NCBI GenBank assembly: GCA_035546535.1 | Contig: DASZWQ010000156.1 | Coordinates: 1-64,000, forward strand | Source: Pirellulales bacterium | Lineage (GTDB): Bacteria > Planctomycetota > Planctomycetia > Pirellulales > JACPPG01 | Length of the DNA: 64,000 bases | Direction of reading: 5' to 3' | Shown: piece after piece, positions 25,868-34,250 of the stretch | Numbering within the stretch: position 1 is the stretch's first letter | Layout of the letters: the number at the start of each line of letters is the position of its first letter | Notes under the pieces: model-generated | The model's input: the letters and a program-made list of their open reading frames with translations, nothing else | Told to the model about the DNA's origin: nothing | Database searches by the model: none | Position numbers and translations under genes: made by a program

Positions 25868-26189
25868 CTAAAGCCCCGTATCGTCTTTCCGGACCGGCCG
25901 TTGACCGGGACCGCGCACGCGTAGTACTCGAACCTCATCCTCGACTACGGTAAATAGCACACGGTACGCCCTGCCACGGCGCGTACGAAAAATCTTCTGA
26001 CGAATTTCGTAGTTGAGAAACTGTGATTCGACGGCGATTTCAGCCAAGTAGGGGTTCGTTCCGATCGCCGTTAACACTTCAAGAAACGCTTCGTACCATC
26101 TTGCCGCGCCTTGAGCCCTTGTGGATCCAGGCGAAAATCCTGTCAGCGTCGGCAGACGCTTGCTCCAGAACGTGCACGCGAAACGACAT
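25868..26189 (-). pseudogene. RelE/ParE-family toxin, frameshifted
   Basis: The ATG at 26189 overlaps the antitoxin stop by one base (TGATG) and opens MSFRVHVLEQASADADRIFAWIHKG, the N-terminal half of a ParE-type toxin. That frame stops after 37 codons. In the neighbouring frame the sequence continues as AQGAARWYEAFLEVLTAIGTNPYLAEIAVESQ and then NYEIRQKIFRTRRGRAYRVLFTVVEDEVRVLRVRGPGQR, the expected C-terminal half. The shift lies in the CCC run at 26116-26118 (GGG on the coding strand); removing one G joins the halves. Either the toxin is inactivated, or there is a sequence error. Confidence 0.8.
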
Positions 26190-26437
26190 CAAGACAACCC
26201 ATGACGACGGCGGAACTCAAAGTCGAATTCCGCTAATGGCCGCCCAGCATCGCCTCCTTGCATGTCGCTTAAAGCCTGACGCAAGGCGCCGACCGTCTCG
26301 TCGAACTCATCGACGATCGGATTCGCCTCGCGCCACAGATCGAGGGCTTCTTCGGGCGAAAGCTCGTGCCCCGTCTTCAGCGTTTCCTCCAGGAAATGCT
26401 GAAAACGCGTTAGCTCTGATATCGGATCGATGGCCAT
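26189..26437 (-). CDS. Antitoxin of a ParE-type toxin-antitoxin pair
   Basis: The 82-residue acidic protein (MAIDPISELTRFQHFLEETLKTGHELSPEEALDLWREANP...VDEFDETVGALRQALSDMQGGDAGRPLAEFDFEFRRRHGLS) precedes a ParE-like toxin reading frame with a one-base stop/start overlap, the usual antitoxin-toxin order and coupling. The ATG at 26437 has an AAGGAG nine bases upstream and is preferred over the GTG at 26446. The C-terminal third (RPLAEFDFEFRRRHGL) is likely the toxin-clamping segment. The specific antitoxin family was not recognised beyond this context. Confidence 0.8.
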   Translation of the reverse strand: MAIDPISELTRFQHFLEETLKTGHELSPEEALDLWREANPIVDEFDETVGALRQALSDMQGGDAGRPLAEFDFEFRRRHGLS

Positions 26438-26500
26438 GCTGCTCACTCCTTTGGCGACACGATCAAGAACGTGCCCCGCTCTTCGCGAAAGGTTAGGGGT

Positions 26501-27706
26501 TCACTCGCGTTCGCGCCGCGCATCGACGTTTTGCGTGCGTTTCTGGCTGGCCAGCCAACGCTTCCAGGCCTGGCGATCGTAGCCGAAATCCTGGCCCGTC
26601 AGCGAGGCCAGGGCGTCGCGCACCGACGCGTTCTGAAATTCTCGGTTTTCGAATTTCGGAGCGTTGTTGCCGAAGGTGAACCCACCGCCCTGCGGCCCGT
26701 TGCTGAATGTCGGGTTCATATTGCCCTGCGCCTGTTGTATCTGCACGGAGTGCAGGGTCACCAGGACATCGATCAGCGGATTGATCGCATTCGGATCCTT
26801 CATGCGAGCCAAACACTCGGCGGCGCGATTGATCATGTAGTTTTCTTTCGACTTCAATCGCTTGATGTAGGTGCTCGTGGCTCGCGTGCCCGTCTGCTTT
26901 TCCAGATAATCGAGGCAGGTCAGTCGAATTTCGTCCTCCTCGTCATCCAACGAGAGTATGATCAGTGCGTCCCACGCTTCGGGCGAGCCGATCCGCGCCA
27001 GCGATTCGATGTACATTTTGCGAATCGCCTCGACCGGTTCATCTTTCAACTCCCGTTTCAGGGCGTCCACGGCCATGGGATCGTTGATCTTGGCGAACTG
27101 GGCTTGCGCCTCTTGGCTACGCTCTCCGTCCAGCCAGCGGCGCCACAGCCCGATTTTCTTGAACCATTCCTTGCGGATTTTCTCTTGCTCGCGCTTGCGC
27201 TTGATGTCTTCGATCTGTTGCGGCACGCGATACCTGCCGGAATCATCCTTGACCATGCCCTGGTCTTGAAAAATCTCGTCGCGCGTCTTCCACTCGCCGT
27301 CTTTTTTCTGGTAGCCCAGGGCCAGTCGCGCCTTCGCATGCTCGGGATCGAGTTCGATAACCCGCTCCAGATGGCGAACGCGCTGCTCATGCAGTTGCAT
27401 GGTGCGGCACAATTCCGAGAGCGCCCATTGCCCCTCGACCGTATCGGGATAATCGGGCCGATGCTTGGTGTATTCGAGCTCGGCCGGCCGGGTGCGGCGC
27501 ATCTCGGCGACCTGGTTCCGGTTGAGCGTGATTTCCCCGCCCGAATTGACTCTGATGACGTACTTGGTGCGCGGAGTTTCCGTCGTATTGAGCAGCGTGC
27601 CCTCGACCTGGCCACCGTTGGAGAGCACGAAGGAATCGGCGCGCAGTTCGGCCCCGATGGCCAGAACGAGAATCCAAACCGCGGTGATGGCGATGCGCGG
27701 GTTCAT
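26501..27706 (-). CDS. Secreted HEAT-repeat protein
   Basis: The 401-residue product has a signal peptide (MNPRIAITAVWILVLAIGAELRA). A small N-terminal beta domain (DSFVLSNGGQVEGTLLNTTETPRTKYVIRVNSGGEITLNRNQVAEM) is the same type of strand-rich module that starts the protease gene at 63431 (VTVTLVGGAKITAELL...VLQIPAKRL). Next come a tetratricopeptide-like helix pair (LCRTMQLHEQRVRHLERVIELDPEHAKARLALGY), a charged helical stretch (IEDIKRKREQEKIRKEW) and HEAT-like repeats (AVDALKRELKDEPVEAIRKMYIESLARIG). The function is unknown; it is probably a periplasmic scaffold. Confidence 0.78.
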   Translation of the reverse strand: MNPRIAITAVWILVLAIGAELRADSFVLSNGGQVEGTLLNTTETPRTKYVIRVNSGGEITLNRNQVAEMRRTRPAELEYTKHRPDYPDTVEGQWALSELCRTMQLHEQRVRHLERVIELDPEHAKARLALGYQKKDGEWKTRDEIFQDQGMVKDDSGRYRVPQQIEDIKRKREQEKIRKEWFKKIGLWRRWLDGERSQEAQAQFAKINDPMAVDALKRELKDEPVEAIRKMYIESLARIGSPEAWDALIILSLDDEEDEIRLTCLDYLEKQTGTRATSTYIKRLKSKENYMINRAAECLARMKDPNAINPLIDVLVTLHSVQIQQAQGNMNPTFSNGPQGGGFTFGNNAPKFENREFQNASVRDALASLTGQDFGYDRQAWKRWLASQKRTQNVDARRERE

Positions 27707-27852
27707 AGCTGCCTCCGTTCCGAGTGGCGACGGGCCACGTTAGAATCGGCGTTCCTGTAGTTCAGTATAAGGACGCCAGGAATTGAGTCGCAATGGAAGT
27801 GGGGTTACGGCGACGGTTTTTCCGCTTTTTCCGCCCCTGTCAGGCGCCAAAC

Positions 27853-28362
27853 ATGAGCGAAAGTGCAGCGCAGCATCGTGCCCAAGCCCCCCAAAAGTTG
27901 CGCTGCGCCGTGATCACGGTCAGCGACACCCGCACCCGCGATAACGATACCGGGGGGCAACTGGTCGTCGACAAACTGCAAGAGGCCGGGCACGAGATTG
28001 CCGCCCGAGAAATCATTCCTGACGACCCTGACCGGATGGCGAGCCTGGTCGACGAATTGTGTTCGCACGGCGATATTGACGCCATCCTGCTGACCGGCGG
28101 GACGGGCATCAGCAGCCGCGACCAGACCTACGAGACCATTTCACGCCTGCTCACCAAGGCGCTGCCCGGCTACGGGGAATTGTTTCGAGCGCTCAGCTAC
28201 CAGGAAATCGGCGCCGCAGGCATGCTCAGCCGCGCCGTCGGCGGATTGGCAGGCCGGACCGTCGTGCTCACCATGCCCGGTTCGCCGGCCGGGGTCCGCC
28301 TGGCCATGGAAAAGTTGATTCTGCCGGAACTAGGACACCTGGTACGCGAGGCGCGCCGCTAG
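27853..28362 (+). CDS. moaB: Molybdopterin adenylyltransferase MoaB/Mog family
   Basis: The 169-residue protein from the ATG at 27853 is a single MoCF_biosynth domain: RCAVITVSDTRTRDNDTGG near the start, LLTGGTGISSRDQT (about 79-92) for molybdopterin phosphate binding, ELFRALSYQEIGAAGMLSRAVGG, and LTMPGSPAGVRLAMEKLILPEL (about 139-160). MogA/MoaB adenylylates molybdopterin before molybdate insertion. An upstream in-frame ATG at 27793 would prepend 20 Arg/Phe-rich residues and is not used. No other molybdenum cofactor gene is in the window. Its stop codon overlaps a structured repeat element. Confidence 0.92.
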   Translation: MSESAAQHRAQAPQKLRCAVITVSDTRTRDNDTGGQLVVDKLQEAGHEIAAREIIPDDPDRMASLVDELCSHGDIDAILLTGGTGISSRDQTYETISRLLTKALPGYGELFRALSYQEIGAAGMLSRAVGGLAGRTVVLTMPGSPAGVRLAMEKLILPELGHLVREARR

Positions 28363-28514
28363 CAGCTTGTTGAAAAAAGCCCTCGTGGCTTTTTTCAACC
28401 TCGCCAAGTGCGAAGCAAAGCTTCGCACAGCTCGCAAAATAACGACATACGTCGATATTTTGCCATCGCATCCCTGCGATGTCGCAGCCCGTTGAGTTCT
28501 TCAACAGGCTGCTA
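28360..28514. repeat. 155-bp structured inverted-repeat element (MITE-like)
   Basis: Terminal arms TAGCAGCTTGTTGAA (28360-28374) and TTCAACAGGCTGCTA (28500-28514) pair 14 of 15. Inside are four perfect hairpins: GTTGAAAAAAGCC/GGCTTTTTTCAAC (28369-28399, 13 bp), GTGCGAAGC/GCTTCGCAC (28408-28428, 9 bp), CGAC/GTCG (28443-28454) and CATCGCA/TGCGATG (28464-28481, 7 bp). The whole folds like a cloverleaf. The first arm supplies the moaB stop codon. The first hairpin could also terminate moaB transcription. Confidence 0.85.
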
Positions 28515-28565
28515 AGGGCCGTGCCCTTCCGAGTCGGCGCAACGGCCGAAACAGGGGTGCCAGTT

Positions 28566-28594
28566 GGTGCCACTGGTGGCTTGCCACCAGTGCC
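28566..28594. repeat. Interspersed hairpin repeat family A
   Basis: GGTGCCACTGGTGGCTTG followed by CCACCAGTGCC is a nearly perfect hairpin and matches the copies at 3513-3540 and 7521-7549. Confidence 0.85.
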
Positions 28595-28624
28595 GAATCG
28601 AGACGAGCTAGCCATGGGTCTCTC

Positions 28625-29122
28625 TTACAGAATCAACTGCAAGTAAACCACGTCCAGCCACTGGTCGAATTTGCGGCCGACCTCTTTCAAATGGCCGACC
28701 CGAGTGAAGCCCAGGCTTTCTTGCAGGGCGATGCTGGCCGTCTGGTCGGCGCTTGCGCCGCCGATCAGCACGTGAAAGCCATTGCGTCGGGCCCGCTCGA
28801 TCAGGTGTTCGAGGACCATCCGCCCCAGCCCGCGGCGGTGGAAACCATCGGCGATGTAGACCGACGCTTCGACGGTGCCGTCGTAGCCGGCCCGGGCATG
28901 AAACTTTGATAACGATCCCCAGCCAACAACCTGCTTGACCTGTTCGACGACGACGACCGGAAACCTTTCCGGCGCGTGCAGGCTGAACCATGCCTGCCGG
29001 TCGGCGAGCGTCTCGGGCTGGAGCTGGTACGTGCAAGTGGAATGATGCACGTAATAGTTGTAGATGTCGCTGATGGCCGGCAGGTCAGCCGTCGTCGCGT
29101 CGCGCAGCAGGATCGAGCTCAT
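28625..29122 (-). CDS. GNAT-family N-acetyltransferase (phosphinothricin acetyltransferase-like)
   Basis: The 165-residue enzyme shows the layout of the Pat/YncA group: LRDATTADLPAISDIYNYYVHHSTCTYQLQPETLADRQAWF at the N-terminus, VVGWGSLSKFHARAGYDGTVEASVYIADGFHRRGLGR with the acetyl-CoA pyrophosphate loop (RRGLGR, about 96-101), then GGASADQTASIALQESLGFTRVGHLKEVGRKFDQWLDVVYLQ. Relatives acetylate phosphinothricin, methionine sulfoximine or related amines; the substrate here is open. It is followed on the same strand by nothing, and preceded by the kinase gene 55 bp upstream. Confidence 0.88.
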   Translation of the reverse strand: MSSILLRDATTADLPAISDIYNYYVHHSTCTYQLQPETLADRQAWFSLHAPERFPVVVVEQVKQVVGWGSLSKFHARAGYDGTVEASVYIADGFHRRGLGRMVLEHLIERARRNGFHVLIGGASADQTASIALQESLGFTRVGHLKEVGRKFDQWLDVVYLQLIL

Positions 29123-29176
29123 GGGCGTCCTGGAATTGTCATCACGCGTGATCAGCGGGGCGCAACTTCGCGCCGG

Positions 29177-30280
29177 CTAATCCAGTTCGCCCAGCCACAG
29201 GCGAATTTCGTTTTCGTATTCGCTGGCCAGGTCACCCTTGATCAACTGGCGGTGAAAATTCGCCGCGCCCTCTTTCAAGAGATCGGCTGCCTCGGCACTG
29301 GGGAAGCGCAGCGTCGGGTCGGGCGCGACCAGGCTGCGAATCAAGTTCATCAACAGCTCGTTGCACACCACTTCGCGCGGCAGGCGCTCGTGCAGTTTTT
29401 GCACGAGCACGCGTTTGGCTTCGAGCAGCTCGGCGTACGTCGTCTGCCCCAGAAACGGCGGGGCGCCGGAAATCATTTCGATCAACACGTAACCCAGGCT
29501 GCACAGGTCCGATCGCGGCGAGGACTCGCCCCCTTCGAGGACTTCGGGCGCGGCGTAGGTTGGCGTGCAACTGCGGCGCGTGGGGGGCTTCTCCATGTCG
29601 AACGCCGACCCGATGTCGATGATCTTGGCGTTGCCCGTACGTTTGAGCATGATGTTCGACGGTTTGATATCGCCGTGAACGATCCCCTCGCGGTGCAGCG
29701 CCGCCAGGGCGGCCAGGCACTCGCGCAGCACGGCGATGGCCACCCCCGGCTTCAAACGTGGTTGCAATGGCCCGGAAGTGACGATCACGTTGTTCAAATA
29801 CTCCCAGCGGCGGTTGCTCACGCGGTCGCGGGTGCGATCGAGCATCTCGTGCGACAAGAGCCGATCGAGGTCGTAGCCGTCGACCCATTCCATTTCCATC
29901 AAGCGGATGCGATTGCGCTCGACGAAATTGTGTACGTCCAGCAGATTGTCCTGCTGGATCTGCGCCACGCGAGCCGAGACGTCGGCGATGCGGCCCATCG
30001 CTTCGTCGTAGCCGCGATCGTCCGGGTAATGCAGCGGCGAGAATATCTTCAGCGCCACCGGCAAGGTGAAATTATCGGTGCCGCGCCTCTCGGAAAGGTA
30101 AACCACTCCCTGGCCGCCGGCGCCCAATAGCCGGATCAAGCGCAAATGCTCGGTCCAGCTCATGCGCTGTTCTTCGACGAGCTGCCGGTATTTCTCCAGC
30201 AGCGCGTCGGGACAACGTTTCGCCTGATGGCCGTCGAGCGTCAACGTCGCCATCGGTTGCAAAAAGGTGGTGCTTGACAT
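29177..30280 (-). CDS. Serine/threonine protein kinase
   Basis: The 367-residue protein from the ATG at 30280 is a Hanks-type kinase with no membrane helix or sensor domain. Motifs: glycine loop LLGAGGQGVVYL (about 51-62), invariant Lys in VALKIF (about 78), catalytic loop HGDIKPSN (about 202-209, Gly in place of the Arg of HRD), DIG in place of DFG (about 222-224), APE (about 244-246) and a late conserved Arg in DPTLRFPSAEAADLL. The catalytic Lys and both Asp are kept, so activity is expected. A TTG at 30292 is a weaker start. It may be co-transcribed with the downstream acetyltransferase gene. Confidence 0.9.
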   Translation of the reverse strand: MSSTTFLQPMATLTLDGHQAKRCPDALLEKYRQLVEEQRMSWTEHLRLIRLLGAGGQGVVYLSERRGTDNFTLPVALKIFSPLHYPDDRGYDEAMGRIADVSARVAQIQQDNLLDVHNFVERNRIRLMEMEWVDGYDLDRLLSHEMLDRTRDRVSNRRWEYLNNVIVTSGPLQPRLKPGVAIAVLRECLAALAALHREGIVHGDIKPSNIMLKRTGNAKIIDIGSAFDMEKPPTRRSCTPTYAAPEVLEGGESSPRSDLCSLGYVLIEMISGAPPFLGQTTYAELLEAKRVLVQKLHERLPREVVCNELLMNLIRSLVAPDPTLRFPSAEAADLLKEGAANFHRQLIKGDLASEYENEIRLWLGELD

Positions 30281-30490
30281 CGTGGGGCTCAACTCTCGAT
30301 GCGTGTGGGCAAGTCTGGATGCATGGCGCGAGGCCGCGTCCCGTCGCGCTTGAGGTTAGGCACATCTTAAGACCATCGCCCCCGAATGGTCCAGACAAAT
30401 TGACGCGAAATTGAGACGCGGTCCGTGGCCAGCGCTGAAAATCCCGGGGTTACTTAGCGCGCTGTGCTACCACGGAAGAAAATGCAGAAG

Positions 30491-30572
30491 GCAAAATGAT
30501 GAACGATGAAGCGGAACGCGGATACGCTGTCCAAGATTCTTCCCATTCGTCATTTATCGTTCATCAGTTTGC
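30491..30572. repeat. Inverted repeat at the 3' end of the dehydrogenase gene
   Basis: GCAAAATGATGAACGATGAA (30491-30510) is mirrored by TTTATCGTTCATCAGTTTGC (30553-30572), 18 of 20 pairing, with a 42-base loop. The right arm encodes the last codons of the dehydrogenase gene, so the element overlaps its 3' end and could act as its transcription terminator. The rest of 30281-30490 holds nothing recognisable. Confidence 0.7.
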
Positions 30573-31534
30573 ATTTCCTGCGGTATCGGGTAGCCCAAGC
30601 GCTTGTCGACCAGGTTCGCCAGCGGTTGGGCCGAGCGCCAGCGCTTCAGATTCGCGCAAAAGAAATCGGTCATGTCATCGATGCGCCGCGCGCATTGCCC
30701 CCCGACGTGGGGCGTGATAATGACGTTCGGTTGCGACCACAGCGGACTACCCGTGGGCAAGGGCTCTTCGGCCGTGACATCGAGGCCGGCGCCGGCCAGG
30801 TGCCCCGAGTTGAGCGCCTCGACCAGGTCGGCGTCCACCACCAGCGGCCCGCGCGCCACATTGATCAAAAAGGAGCCGGGGCGCATCCGTTTCAGCGCCT
30901 TGGCATCGATCATGTTCCGCGTGATTTCGGTAAGTGGCGCGGCCAGGAAGAGAAAGTCGACCACGCGCAGCAAATCATCCAGCCGGTCCGCCGGCCACAA
31001 CGCCTCGACGTAGTCAGGCTTCGCCACCGGAAACATGTCGGTGGCCAGGATCCGGGTTTTGAACACGCGCAGCACTTCGGCCAGCCGGCGCCCGTTGCCG
31101 CCAAAGCCGACGATGCCCACCGTCGCATGCGTCAGATCGCGCGTGGGTCGGCGAATGAACTCCCGTTTTTGCTGAGCACGAAAAAAGACGGGCAAAGCCC
31201 GCGTCAGGCCCGTGGCCAGCGCGATCGCATGTTCGGCCACCTGGTCGGCCAGCACACCGGAGGCACTGGTGACCACGATCGACGAATCGACCACCGACGG
31301 CACCAGGCAATGATCCAAACCGGCCGCCGACGATTGAATCCATTGCAGGCGTCCGCGGGCCACGACTTCGTCCCACGGGACCGGAACCTTGGCATGGCCG
31401 CAAAAAATATCGGCCGCCAGCAACTCGCGCGCGACCCCATCTTGGCCGGCGTCGATGACTTCGGCGTCAGGTGCCGCGGCGGCAATCTGCGCGACATGGC
31501 GCGGTTCGACGGGATAGCAGAGTACAATGCGCAC
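30554..31534 (-). CDS. D-2-hydroxyacid dehydrogenase family protein
   Basis: The 326-residue NAD(P)-dependent enzyme from the GTG at 31534 (MRIVLCYPVEPRHVAQIAAAAPD) is preceded by a purine-rich AAAGAAAGAG. The nucleotide-binding motif is GIVGFGGNGRRLAEVLRVFKTRILATD. Catalytic residues are visible as Arg in NVARGPLVV, Glu in LDVTAEEPLP and His in ITPHVGG. It should reduce a 2-keto acid to a D-2-hydroxy acid or the reverse; the substrate is not predictable. A longer open frame to 31750 encodes poor sequence and reaches into the neighbouring DUF4241 gene, so the GTG start is used. Confidence 0.9.
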   Translation of the reverse strand: MRIVLCYPVEPRHVAQIAAAAPDAEVIDAGQDGVARELLAADIFCGHAKVPVPWDEVVARGRLQWIQSSAAGLDHCLVPSVVDSSIVVTSASGVLADQVAEHAIALATGLTRALPVFFRAQQKREFIRRPTRDLTHATVGIVGFGGNGRRLAEVLRVFKTRILATDMFPVAKPDYVEALWPADRLDDLLRVVDFLFLAAPLTEITRNMIDAKALKRMRPGSFLINVARGPLVVDADLVEALNSGHLAGAGLDVTAEEPLPTGSPLWSQPNVIITPHVGGQCARRIDDMTDFFCANLKRWRSAQPLANLVDKRLGYPIPQEMQTDER

Positions 31535-31619
31535 AGGCGAACTCTTTCTTTGATCAAACTTGTAAAGGTCGACGGATCTGTTCGAACTAACCCTGCGCGA
31601 CCCGTGGAGGAAAGCGTTT

Positions 31620-32216
31620 TCAAGCGGCTGCAATTGCGCAGTCGCGCAGGAAGTAGTCTGTGATAACGCAAACAACCTTGTTATTCGATGAGAGACCAAT
31701 AAAGGACGGAAACGTCCCGTCGCCATCGAACGTTTTGAATGCAACGACATCTCCGCCGCTAGTCGCCCCGATGCGTATGTTTGTCCAATTGTCCTGATTC
31801 ATGAGCATTGCGGCGTCCACTTCGTTGATGAAAGACTCATATTTTGACTGCGGACGTCTTTTGATCTTGGCGCAAAGAGCTGCATCCATGAGACAGACGT
31901 TTCCAGAATCAACCACAAACTCATCCGGGCGCGTAGCGCGCCACTGAGCCGGCGCCTCGTCGCGGAACTGAACCATTGATAACGCAACTCCGAAGCCCGA
32001 TGCGACAGCGAGAAACGTTGGATAACGTTTTGGGGGAATTTTAAGTGAGAATGGCGCTGAGTAAGGTGAGCCCGCTAGATCGGACACTACTAGGCGGCCC
32101 GATGGTAAAAAAAGCGATCCAGCATCAACACAACTGAGACGAACCGTGCCTGAATGCGTCGAAAAGCTGCATCCGTCTCGAAAGGCGTCCCAAAGATACT
32201 GGTTCGGTAAAAGCAT
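31620..32216 (-). CDS. DUF4241 domain protein
   Basis: The 198-residue protein from the Met at 32216 matches the DUF4241 pattern: VDAGSLFLPSGRLVVSDLAG early, PFSLKIPPKRYPTFLAVASGFGVALSMVQFRDEAPAQWRATRP in the middle, and NIRIGATSGGDVVAFKTFDGDGTFPSFIGLSSNNKVVCVITDYFL at the end. This family is common among immunity proteins of polymorphic toxin systems; its biochemical function is not settled. The start is uncertain: the Met at 32294 would add 26 residues including CVPCPICR. Base composition is clearly more AT-rich than the neighbours, which hints at horizontal transfer. No toxin gene is adjacent. Confidence 0.72.
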   Translation of the reverse strand: MLLPNQYLWDAFRDGCSFSTHSGTVRLSCVDAGSLFLPSGRLVVSDLAGSPYSAPFSLKIPPKRYPTFLAVASGFGVALSMVQFRDEAPAQWRATRPDEFVVDSGNVCLMDAALCAKIKRRPQSKYESFINEVDAAMLMNQDNWTNIRIGATSGGDVVAFKTFDGDGTFPSFIGLSSNNKVVCVITDYFLRDCAIAAA

Positions 32217-32428
32217 TACGGTTCGGCAGATCGGGCACGGGACGCATTTTTTTCTGTGAGCGACGTACAAACGCCGCTTGAGCGTGATTGTCATGAATTC
32301 GAAGTGCTCGGCAAGGCCGCGTTGGCCACTGAGCGGGGGCTGCGAACCTCGGAGCAAACCAGAGTGTCTGTAGTTCGACCGGGCTTCGCATCGGCGGAAT
32401 ACGAGTCGGGCAAAATAGGCGGTGGACG

Positions 32429-33889
32429 ATGTGGGACAGGATGTCACGATTCTGGCGCGGACCCAGCGGCATGCGCGACGTGCTCGTGCTGGCGCTGCCG
32501 CTGATGGTTTCGACGTTGTCGTGGACGGTGATGCACTTCACCGATCGCGTCTTCTTGCTGTGGTACTCGGCCGATGCCGTGGCCGCGGTACTGCCTTCGG
32601 CGGCTGCATCGTTTGCGGTGCTGTGTTTTCCGCTGGGTGTGGCGTCGTACGTCAACGCCTTTGTCTCGCAGTATTACGGTGCGCAGCGCTATAGCCGCAT
32701 CGGGCTGGTCGTCTGGCAAGGCCTGTGGATCGCGGCACTGACGGCGCCGGTGGCGATTGCCACCGTGCCATTTTTTACCTCAATCTTCACGAACATCGGA
32801 CATCCGGCGCTCATCGCCCAATATGAGATCGATTTCTACCGAGTGAGCAGCCTGGGCGCGGGAGCCCTGGTGGCTGCCGAGGCGATGTCGACCTTCTTCA
32901 CCGGCCGCGGCGGCGTGCGCGTGGTCATGGTCGTCGACAGTTTGGCCGCGCTTCTCAATGCCCTCTTGGATTACGCACTGATCTTCGGCAACTGGGGCTT
33001 TCCCGCCTGGGGCGTTACCGGCGCGGCGACGGCCACCACGGTTGCCCTGTGGTGCAAAGCCGCGGTCTACATGACGTTGTTTCTGCGCCGTCAGTATCGT
33101 GAGAAATATGGCACCTTCACGGGCTGTCGTTTCGATGCTGCGCTGTTTCGCCGTCTGCTCCGCTTCGGCTCGCCCAGCGGCGTGCAATTGGTGTGCGAAG
33201 TTACGGCGTTTACTTTGTTCCTGCTGATCGTCGGCCGGCTGGGGGCGCTTGAACTCGCGGCCACGAGCCTGGCTTTCAATGTCAACACGCTGGCGTTTAT
33301 GCCGGTCTATGGCATCGGCATTGCCACCACGACGCTCGTGGGACAGCGGATCGGTCAGGGCCGTCCGCGACTGGCCGAGCGCGGCGTGTGGAGCGCTTTT
33401 GCGCTGGCGGCGTTGTACACGCTGGCCGTGGCGCTGTTCTACGTGGCGGGGCCTGACCTGTTGCTCGTGGCACATGGTGCGAAGGCCGACCCGACGGAAT
33501 TCGAGGCGCTGCGCTCCTCGACCGTGGTGCTGTTGCGGTTCGTGGCGTTCTACTGCTTGTTCGATGCGATGGTCGTCGTCTTCAGTAGCGCGATCAAGGG
33601 GGCGGGCGATACTCGCTTCGTGCTGATTACGACCTTGTGCATGTCGCCGCTTCCGGTGCTGGCCACGCTGGTGGGCGTGGAGTACCTGGGCCTGGGGCTC
33701 TATTGGTCGTGGAGCGCGATCACGAGTTGGCTGTGCGCGCTAGGTATCATTTACGTGATCCGCTTCCGCCAGGGCCGCTGGCGGACAATGCGCGTCATCG
33801 AGCATTCGGCGGTCGAAGAGGAAGACGATGAGCCGTTACGGGCCGAGCGAGTCGAGGAGAGGTCGCTCGCCACGGAAGAAGTGGCCTAG
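32429..33889 (+). CDS. MATE-family multidrug/sodium antiporter
   Basis: The 486-residue protein has twelve predicted membrane helices in two six-helix halves, starting VLVLALPLMVSTLSWTVMHFTDRVFLLWY, a typical MATE opening, with the second half starting LLRFGSPSGVQLVCEVTAFTLFLLIVGRLGALELAATSLAFNVN. The VGQRIGQGRPRLAERG loop is the conserved motif after helix 8. A charged cytoplasmic tail (about 450-486, SAVEEEDDEPLRAERVEERSLATEE) is longer than usual. It should export cationic compounds in exchange for Na+ or H+. Its start region overlaps a divergent low-quality frame upstream of the DUF4241 gene. Confidence 0.92.
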   Translation: MWDRMSRFWRGPSGMRDVLVLALPLMVSTLSWTVMHFTDRVFLLWYSADAVAAVLPSAAASFAVLCFPLGVASYVNAFVSQYYGAQRYSRIGLVVWQGLWIAALTAPVAIATVPFFTSIFTNIGHPALIAQYEIDFYRVSSLGAGALVAAEAMSTFFTGRGGVRVVMVVDSLAALLNALLDYALIFGNWGFPAWGVTGAATATTVALWCKAAVYMTLFLRRQYREKYGTFTGCRFDAALFRRLLRFGSPSGVQLVCEVTAFTLFLLIVGRLGALELAATSLAFNVNTLAFMPVYGIGIATTTLVGQRIGQGRPRLAERGVWSAFALAALYTLAVALFYVAGPDLLLVAHGAKADPTEFEALRSSTVVLLRFVAFYCLFDAMVVVFSSAIKGAGDTRFVLITTLCMSPLPVLATLVGVEYLGLGLYWSWSAITSWLCALGIIYVIRFRQGRWRTMRVIEHSAVEEEDDEPLRAERVEERSLATEEVA

Positions 33890-34250
33890 CCACGGGCGTT
33901 CCATCGCACGGTCTGCAATTATTCTTTAGTGCCGTGCTTTTGTGCCATGCTTTTTCGCAACGCGAATAAGCATGCCGCGGTGCGTTTGAGCACTCCCTCC
34001 AAGTCCGAAGGCTATCTCGTGACCCTGCCTGGCTTTGATCTCACGTTGAGAGGGCAAGTGATGAACATGCTTATTCGGCTTCGCCGAAAAAGCATGGCAC
34101 CCAAGAACTCACTTTACGTCAAGCGCAAGGTCGCTCCTCGTGCCTTATAATCATCCTCTGCCGAGAATTCTCTCTGTGTCCTCGGAGGGCTCCGTGGCAG
34201 GTTCGTTTTCGCGGCGGGAATCCCGTTCAACCGTGAGAGGGGCGTAAACG
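33890..34250. other. Intergenic region filled by a repeat-family B pair
   Basis: Two family B units bracket about 90 bp: GTGCCATGCTTTTTCGC then AACGCGAATAAGCATG (33942-33974) and CATGCTTATTCGGCTTC then GCCGAAAAAGCATGGCAC (34066-34100). The arms at the two ends are reverse complements, so the whole 33942-34100 segment can fold as one long hairpin. The rest of the interval has no gene; a short open frame running through the repeats is not credible. Confidence 0.8.

Noticed and set aside
26471-27760. 429-codon open frame antisense to the secreted HEAT gene
   Set aside because: The minus-strand product has a signal peptide and HEAT pattern; the plus-strand frame has none.
33929-34150. 73-codon open frame in the 34-kb intergenic region
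   Set aside because: Most of it is translated family B repeat sequence.
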